From contig JAMPXO010000045.1 of assembly GCA_023701125.1 (NCBI GenBank), forward strand, positions 1-36,089: 36,089 nucleotides of DNA, given 5' to 3'. Below the pieces are notes generated by a model. The model searched no databases. It was not told the origin of the DNA and worked only from the letters and a program-made list of their open reading frames with translations. A program made the position numbers and the translations under genes. Position 1 is the stretch's first letter, and each line of letters opens with the position of its first letter. Source of the DNA: Vicinamibacteria bacterium. GTDB lineage: Bacteria > Acidobacteriota > Vicinamibacteria > Fen-336. Below are positions 31,227 through 36,089 of this stretch, one piece after another.

Positions 31227-32549
31227 GTGGAAGAGAGCCATCGCAAGAGACTGGCGATCCTGGTCGGCGGCGGACCTGCGCCCGGCATCAACTCGGTGAT
31301 CGGGGCCGCCACGATCCGGGCGGCGCTCGAGGGCGTCGAGGTGATCGGCATCCAGGACGGCTTCGAGTGGATCTCGCAGGGCAACATCGAGCACGTCGTG
31401 CCGCTGTCGATCGAGACCGTCAGCCGCATCCACTTCCGCGGCGGCTCGTTCATCGGCATCTCGCGTGCGAACCCCACGCGGGACCCGCAACTGCTCGAGA
31501 ACGCCGTGCTGTCGCTGCTGCGGCTCAACGTCTCGCGGCTGGTCACCATCGGCGGCGACGACACGGCCTACTCGGCGATGCGGTTGTGCGAGCACTCGGC
31601 CGGCCGGATCAGCGTGGTCCACGTGCCGAAGACGATCGACAACGACCTGAACCTGCCGCCGTGGGTCGACACCTTCGGCTACCAGACGGCGCGCCACGTC
31701 GGCGTCGACATCGTCAAGAACCTGATGGTCGACGCTCACACCACGTCGCGCTGGTACTTCATCATCGCGATGGGGCGCAAGGCCGGCCACCTGGCACTCG
31801 GCATCGGCAAGGCGGCCGGCGCCACGCTGACGCTGATCCCCGAGGAGTTCGTCGGCCAGCCGCTGCGGCCGTCGACGATCGTCGACACCCTGGTCGGCGC
31901 GATCGTCAAGCGGCTGGCCTACGGCCGCCGCGATGGGGTCGCGGTGATCGCCGAGGGCCTGGTGCTGGGTCTCGACCCCGCGGAACTCGCGGGCCTCGAC
32001 CTGGCCGAGCACGACGCCCACGGCCACCTGCGCATCGACGAGGTCAACATCGGCGAGCTGCTCAAGGCCGAGGCCCACAAGCGGCTGCGAGCGCTCGGTC
32101 TCAAGACCACGATCGTGGCCAAGAACATCGGCTACGAGCTGCGCTGCGCCGACCCCATCCCGTACGACATGGAGTACACCCGCGACCTCGGCTACTGTGC
32201 GGTCAAGTACCTGCTCGACGGCGGCAGCGGGGTGCTGATCTCGATGCAGGGCGGCCACTTCGTGCCGGTGCCGTTCGTGGAGCTGATCGACCACGACTCG
32301 GGCCGCTCGAAGGTCCGCATGGTCGATATCGACTCCACGCGTTACGCTATCGCCCGGCGGTACATGATTCGACTGCGCCGGGACGATTTCGAAGACGCCC
32401 ACGAGCTGGCCCGTTTCGCGGCCACCGCCCACATGTCGCTGCAGCAGTTCCGCGACGAGTTCGCCTACCTCGTCGCCGACGAAAGACCGCCGATCCATCT
32501 GAAACAGACAGGAGGGCCCGAAGCGGCGGGCCCCGACGAACCCCGGTAA
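31227..32549 (+). CDS. 6-phosphofructokinase, probably pyrophosphate-dependent
   Basis: The 440-residue protein belongs to the phosphofructokinase A superfamily. Its phosphate-donor loop reads GGGPAPGIN (14-22). GGDDT (109-113) carries D112 where ATP-dependent E. coli PfkA has Gly104, and PKTIDND (134-140) carries K135 where PfkA has Gly124. Asp and Lys at these positions mark PPi-dependent enzymes. D138 is the catalytic base, and MGRKAGHLALGIG (182-194) is the substrate loop. It would reversibly convert fructose 6-phosphate and PPi to fructose 1,6-bisphosphate and phosphate in the cytoplasm. I chose GTG 31227 because GGGAGGA lies four bases upstream and the Rossmann strand begins soon after. 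The upstream frame to 31092 is Cys/Arg/Pro-rich and unlike the family. It is the first gene of a three-gene operon. Confidence 0.92.
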   Translation: MEESHRKRLAILVGGGPAPGINSVIGAATIRAALEGVEVIGIQDGFEWISQGNIEHVVPLSIETVSRIHFRGGSFIGISRANPTRDPQLLENAVLSLLRLNVSRLVTIGGDDTAYSAMRLCEHSAGRISVVHVPKTIDNDLNLPPWVDTFGYQTARHVGVDIVKNLMVDAHTTSRWYFIIAMGRKAGHLALGIGKAAGATLTLIPEEFVGQPLRPSTIVDTLVGAIVKRLAYGRRDGVAVIAEGLVLGLDPAELAGLDLAEHDAHGHLRIDEVNIGELLKAEAHKRLRALGLKTTIVAKNIGYELRCADPIPYDMEYTRDLGYCAVKYLLDGGSGVLISMQGGHFVPVPFVELIDHDSGRSKVRMVDIDSTRYAIARRYMIRLRRDDFEDAHELARFAATAHMSLQQFRDEFAYLVADERPPIHLKQTGGPEAAGPDEPR

Positions 32550-32566
32550 CACCAGGAGCCCCGTCC

Positions 32567-33784
32567 ATGAGCCTCAGCCAGCTCGCTCGATCGATCAAGG
32601 AATCGCCCACCCTCAAGCTCAACGAGATGGCCGCCAAGCTGCGCGCCAAGGGCGAGCCCGTGATCCACCTCGGAGGCGGCGAGCCGAAGAGCCGCGCCCC
32701 GCTCGACGCTGTCGTCCACTGCGCCAACCAGTTGAACGCGGGCGAGGTCCGTTACGCGCCGGTCGACGGCATGGCGGACATGAAGAAGGCCGTCATCCGC
32801 TACCACGAGGAGCACTACGGCCGAGCCGTGGCGCCCGAGAACGTGGTCGTCTCCAGCGGCGCCAAGCAGGCGATCATGGTCCTGCTGCACGCGATCCTCG
32901 ACCCCAAGGACGAGGTCGTGTTCCCGGCGCCGTACTGGGTCAGCTACCCCGAGATGGTCAAGCTGGCCGGCGGCGTGCCGGTGGTGGTGACGCCCGAGGA
33001 CGGATCGTTCCAGCCGCGGATCGAGGAGATCGCCGAGGCCTGCGGCTCGTACACGAAGGCCGTGATCCTCAACAGCCCGAACAACCCGTCGGGCGCCGTG
33101 TACTCGGCCGAGTTCGTCGCCCAGGTCGTCGAGTTCTGCGAAAAGAAGCACCTGTGGCTGATCATGGACGACCTGTACAACCGGCTCGTCTTCGACGGCC
33201 GCACGCCGCCCAACCCCTACGACTACGCGAAGCAGCCGGTCGACACCTCGCGCCTGGTGGTGATCCAGGGCGTGTCGAAGATGTACGCGATGACCGGCTT
33301 CCGGATCGGCTGGGGCGTCGCCAACCGCGAGGTCGCGGCGGCGATGGCCAACATCCAGGGCCACCAGACCTCCGGGCCGGCGACGCCGTCGCAGTGGGCG
33401 GCGATCGGCGCGCTCTCCGGCGTGCAGTCGTCGATCGAGGCGCTGCGGCTGACGCTCGAGAACAACCGCAACGTGATGCTCGAGCGGCTCGGCGCCTTCT
33501 CCGGCGTCAAGGTCCAGAAGCCGGGCGGCACCTTCTACTGCTTCCCCGACATGCGCGCCTACGGCCCGGACTCGGCGAAGCTGGCCGAGCTGCTGCTGCA
33601 GCGGGTGCGGGTGCTGGTGATGCCGGGCAAGGAATTCGGCATGGAGGGCCATCTCCGGCTGTCCTACTGCGGCACGATCAAGGAGATCACCGAGGGCCTG
33701 GAGCGCATGAAGTGGGCGCTCGACCCCGACGCGCCCAACGAGATCTTCATCGGCGAGCGCAAGCTGGTGAGGGACTGGCTGTGA
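32567..33784 (+). CDS. Class I aminotransferase, probably aspartate aminotransferase
   Basis: This 405-residue PLP enzyme has the fold-type I hallmarks: SSGAKQAI (97-104), the tyrosine/tryptophan stack region APYWVSYPEM, NNPSG (172-176), the MDDLY segment with the Asp that contacts the PLP nitrogen (200-204), and the PLP lysine K238 in GVSKMYAMTGFRIGW. The carboxylate-binding Arg is in HLRLSYC near the C-terminus. The general pattern fits the Igamma/Ibeta aspartate aminotransferases of many bacteria, but exact substrate use, including aromatic or prephenate activity, cannot be excluded. AGGAG lies about ten bases before the ATG, and 17 bases separate it from the PFK stop. The TGA stop overlaps the PEPCK GTG (GTGA). 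Placement beside PEPCK suggests supply of oxaloacetate from aspartate. Confidence 0.92.
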   Translation: MSLSQLARSIKESPTLKLNEMAAKLRAKGEPVIHLGGGEPKSRAPLDAVVHCANQLNAGEVRYAPVDGMADMKKAVIRYHEEHYGRAVAPENVVVSSGAKQAIMVLLHAILDPKDEVVFPAPYWVSYPEMVKLAGGVPVVVTPEDGSFQPRIEEIAEACGSYTKAVILNSPNNPSGAVYSAEFVAQVVEFCEKKHLWLIMDDLYNRLVFDGRTPPNPYDYAKQPVDTSRLVVIQGVSKMYAMTGFRIGWGVANREVAAAMANIQGHQTSGPATPSQWAAIGALSGVQSSIEALRLTLENNRNVMLERLGAFSGVKVQKPGGTFYCFPDMRAYGPDSAKLAELLLQRVRVLVMPGKEFGMEGHLRLSYCGTIKEITEGLERMKWALDPDAPNEIFIGERKLVRDWL

Positions 33785-35439
33785 ACATCTACCTGGACGT
33801 CCACTCGCCCGCGTCCGGGGAGGCCGCCGTCGCCGCCTCGCAGTTCGGCCTCCAGAACCACGGCCTCTCGGGCCTGCGCCGCGCCTACTGGAACCTGTCG
33901 ACGCCCGCCCTCTACGAAGAGGCGGTGTTTCGCTCCGAGGCCCGGCTCGGTCACATGGGGCCGCTGATCGTCGACACCGGAAAGCACACGGCGCGCGCGG
34001 CCGCCGACAAGTTCGTCGTCCGCGAGGACAGCACCGAAGAGAAGGTGTGGTGGGGCCAGTACAACCGGCCCTTCTCGCCCGCCGCCTTCTCGATGCTGCA
34101 CGCGCGGCTCGCCGGCTACCTGCAGGGCCGCGACGTGTTCGTGCAGGACTGCTACGCGGGCGCCGACCCCGAGCACCGGCTGCCGATCCGGGTCATCACC
34201 CAGAAGGCGTGGCACAGCCTGTTCGCGCGCACGATGTTCCTGAAGCCGGCCCACCTCGACGACTACCGGCGCCACGTGCCGGAGTTCACGATCATCGCGG
34301 CCCCCGGCTTCTCGGCGTCGCCGCTGGTCGACACCACCCGCTCCGAGACCTTCATCGTCGCCAACTTCCGCGAGAAGCTGGCGCTGATCGGCGGGTCCGC
34401 CTACGCAGGCGAGATCAAGAAGACGATCTTCACGGTGCTCAACTACCTGCTGCCGCTGGACGGCGTGCTGTCGATGCACTGCTCGGCCAACGTCGGCGCC
34501 GGCGGCGACACCGCGATCTTCTTCGGCCTCTCCGGCACCGGCAAGACGACGCTGTCGGCCGACCCGTCGCGGCGGCTGATCGGCGACGACGAGCACGGCT
34601 GGAGCGAGAACGGCGTCTTCAACATCGAGGACGGCTGCTACGCGAAGGTGATCCGGCTGTCGCCCGAGGCCGAGCCGCAGATCTACTCCTGCACCCGCCG
34701 CTTCGGCACCATCCTCGAGAACGTGGTGTTCGACCCCGTCACCCGCCACCTCGACCTCGACGACGACGCTCGCACCGAGAACACCCGCGGCGCCTACCCG
34801 CTCGACTTCATCGACAACGCGCTGCCGGAGAAGCACGCGGGTCACCCGAAGAACGTGATCTTCCTGACCTGCGACGCCTCGGGGGTGATGCCGCCGATCT
34901 CGCGGCTGACCCCCGAGCAGGCGATCTACCACTTCGTGTCGGGCTACACGTCGAAGATCGCGGGCACCGAGATCGGCCTCGGCCTGGAGCCGGAGATCAC
35001 GTTCAGCGCCTGCTTCGGCGGGCCGTTCATGGTCCACCACCCGTACGAGTACGCGCGGCTGCTGGCGCGCAAGATCGTCCAGCACGGCGCCCAGTGCTGG
35101 CTGGTCAACACCGGCTGGACCGGCGGCCCGTTCGGGATCGGCAAGCGGATCTCGATCCACCACACCCGCAAGCTGCTGAACGCGGCGCTCTCGGGCTCGC
35201 TCACCGACGTGCCCTACCGCAAGGACACGATCTTCGGCTTCGACGTGCCGACCGCGTGCGAGGGCGTGCCGTCCGACATCCTCGATCCCGCCAACACCTG
35301 GGGCAACCGCGACGAGTACTTCCGCAAGTACGACGCGCTGGCCGCCCGTTTCATCGAGAACTTCAAGCTGATGGCGGCGGGCTGCCCGAAAGAAGTCGTC
35401 CAGTCCGGCCCGCGGCGGCTCGAAGGCGCCGCCGTCTAG
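33781..35439 (+). CDS. pckA: Phosphoenolpyruvate carboxykinase (ATP)
   Basis: The 552-residue enzyme converts oxaloacetate and ATP to PEP, CO2 and ADP. The kinase-1 loop is GLSGTGKTT (249-257, K255). DDEHGWSENGVFNIEDGCY is the kinase-2/metal region, and RFGTILENVVFD and NTGWTGG complete the active site. SETFIVANFREK is also typical. The start is GTG 33781, which overlaps the aminotransferase stop by four bases and suggests translational coupling. The length matches the ATP-dependent family, slightly longer than E. coli PckA. It is followed after 32 bases by the M20 peptidase gene, with a CCGCCCGGGCGG palindrome (35444-35455) between them. Confidence 0.96.
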   Translation: MNIYLDVHSPASGEAAVAASQFGLQNHGLSGLRRAYWNLSTPALYEEAVFRSEARLGHMGPLIVDTGKHTARAAADKFVVREDSTEEKVWWGQYNRPFSPAAFSMLHARLAGYLQGRDVFVQDCYAGADPEHRLPIRVITQKAWHSLFARTMFLKPAHLDDYRRHVPEFTIIAAPGFSASPLVDTTRSETFIVANFREKLALIGGSAYAGEIKKTIFTVLNYLLPLDGVLSMHCSANVGAGGDTAIFFGLSGTGKTTLSADPSRRLIGDDEHGWSENGVFNIEDGCYAKVIRLSPEAEPQIYSCTRRFGTILENVVFDPVTRHLDLDDDARTENTRGAYPLDFIDNALPEKHAGHPKNVIFLTCDASGVMPPISRLTPEQAIYHFVSGYTSKIAGTEIGLGLEPEITFSACFGGPFMVHHPYEYARLLARKIVQHGAQCWLVNTGWTGGPFGIGKRISIHHTRKLLNAALSGSLTDVPYRKDTIFGFDVPTACEGVPSDILDPANTWGNRDEYFRKYDALAARFIENFKLMAAGCPKEVVQSGPRRLEGAAV

Positions 35440-35471
35440 GGGCCCGCCCGGGCGGTGGTAGGGTTCTTCCC

Positions 35472-36089
35472 ATGAGGAAGAGCCCCGCCGCCGCCCTGGT
35501 CGCCTCCCTGTCCATGGCCCTCCCCACCGCCGCGGCATCGCTGTCGTCCACCGAGCAGGACGTGGTCCGCCACGTCGATGCCCGCTTCGAGGACGCGATG
35601 GCGCTGTTGCAGCGCGCCGTCGACGTGCGGAGTGCGACCGAGAACCTGGCCGGCGTGCGCGCCTGCGGCGACGTGTTCGCTGCGGAGTTGAAGGCGCTCG
35701 GCTTCGAGACGCGCTGGGCCGAGATGCCCGCCGAGATGGGACGCGCGGGCCACCTGGTCGCCACCCGCCGTGGCAGCGGACCGGGCGTGCTGCTGATCGG
35801 CCACCTCGACACCGTGCTCGAGGGTGAGCCGTTCCGCCGCGAGGGGGACCGCGCTTACGGCACCGGAATCTCCGACATGAAGGGCGGCAACGTCGTGATC
35901 GTCGCGGCGCTGCGCGCGCTGCACGCGGCCGGCGCGCTCGAGGGCCGCGCGGTCGCGGTGATCCTGACCGGCGACGAGGAGAGCACGGGGCGGCCGTACG
36001 ATGTCGCCCGCCAGCCGCTGCTCGACGCCGCGCAGGGCGTGCAGTACGCGTTGGCCTTCGAGGGCTACGTGCCCGGCACTGCGGTCACC
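35472..36089 (+). CDS. Exported M20-family metallopeptidase, N-terminal part (3' end outside window)
   Basis: The frame is open to the last base and gives 206 residues. A signal peptide (about 1-22, ending PTAAA) directs export. The M20 zinc-peptidase motifs follow in order: GHLDTV with H111 and D113, GISDMKGG with the bridging D135, and TGDEES with E169 as base and E170 as zinc ligand. These are the aminoacylase-1/carboxypeptidase G2-type active-site residues. The substrate is probably a peptide or N-acyl amino acid. The ATG at 35472 is preceded by only 32 bases after pckA and has no strong Shine-Dalgarno, though GGTAGGG lies 11 to 17 bases upstream. The C-terminal dimerisation and catalytic histidine regions are missing because of the window edge. 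Confidence 0.93.
   Translation, partial: MRKSPAAALVASLSMALPTAAASLSSTEQDVVRHVDARFEDAMALLQRAVDVRSATENLAGVRACGDVFAAELKALGFETRWAEMPAEMGRAGHLVATRRGSGPGVLLIGHLDTVLEGEPFRREGDRAYGTGISDMKGGNVVIVAALRALHAAGALEGRAVAVILTGDEESTGRPYDVARQPLLDAAQGVQYALAFEGYVPGTAVT

Noticed and set aside
35444-35455. CCGCCCGGGCGG palindrome between pckA and the M20 peptidase gene as terminator
   Set aside because: Four-pair stem with no T-run. In such GC-rich DNA this is expected by chance.

Overview
The window is a strongly GC-rich bacterial chromosomal segment with G or C at almost every third codon position. It is densely packed with about 25 protein genes and shows no tRNA, rRNA, CRISPR array, phage gene or insertion sequence. 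Two MacB/FtsX-type permeases of the duplicated 'ADOP' kind are present, one with its own PadR repressor, and there is a compact Omp85 barrel next to an exported conserved protein. Together these point to Acidobacteriota. A DUF2378/TIGR02265-like protein, a family known mainly from myxobacteria, leaves Myxococcota as the alternative. This placement is an inference from gene content.

Layout. 1-1392 (+) is the 3' half of glycine decarboxylase gcvP. 1412-4948 (-) is a translationally coupled cell-surface sugar set: FAD-dependent UDP-galactopyranose-mutase/amine-oxidase-like protein, GT2 glycosyltransferase and GT39-like membrane glycosyltransferase. 5031-7442 (-) is a lone ADOP permease. 7539-8882 (+) is a zinc-ribbon/B-box-like membrane protein. 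9081-15120 (+) is a complete tripartite RND efflux operon (adaptor, pump, NodT-type outer-membrane factor) ending in a tiny STAS-like protein. It is preceded by a good sigma-54 (-24/-12) promoter and an upstream palindrome. 15117-22511 (-) is a tightly spaced six-gene run: rarA, DUF2378-like, GAF/sigma-54 activator, Omp85 barrel, exported kinase-like protein and PAP2 phosphatase. 22592-26731 (+) holds an SGNH lipoprotein, a benzoate-CoA-ligase-like enzyme and an orphan family-5 solute-binding lipoprotein. 26795-30889 (-) is PadR, an ADOP permease and a zinc alcohol dehydrogenase. 31227-35439 (+) is a central-carbon operon: PPi-type phosphofructokinase, aspartate aminotransferase and ATP-PEP carboxykinase. 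35472-36089 (+) is the start of an exported M20 peptidase.

How genes work together. The efflux operon and the GAF/sigma-54 activator make a plausible regulatory pair, because the efflux promoter has a near-consensus sigma-54 site and an enhancer-like palindrome about 94 nt upstream of the predicted start. The aminotransferase, PEPCK and PPi-PFK together would carry aspartate through oxaloacetate and PEP toward fructose 6-phosphate using reversible or energy-saving steps. The PadR gene has two direct repeats bracketing its own predicted promoter, the expected layout of an autoregulated PadR-ADOP unit.

The most novel-looking parts are the exported protein with protein-kinase-like catalytic signatures beside an Omp85 barrel and a PAP2 phosphatase, the sigma-54 control of the RND operon, and a hairpin-encoded in-frame insertion in the outer-membrane efflux factor.
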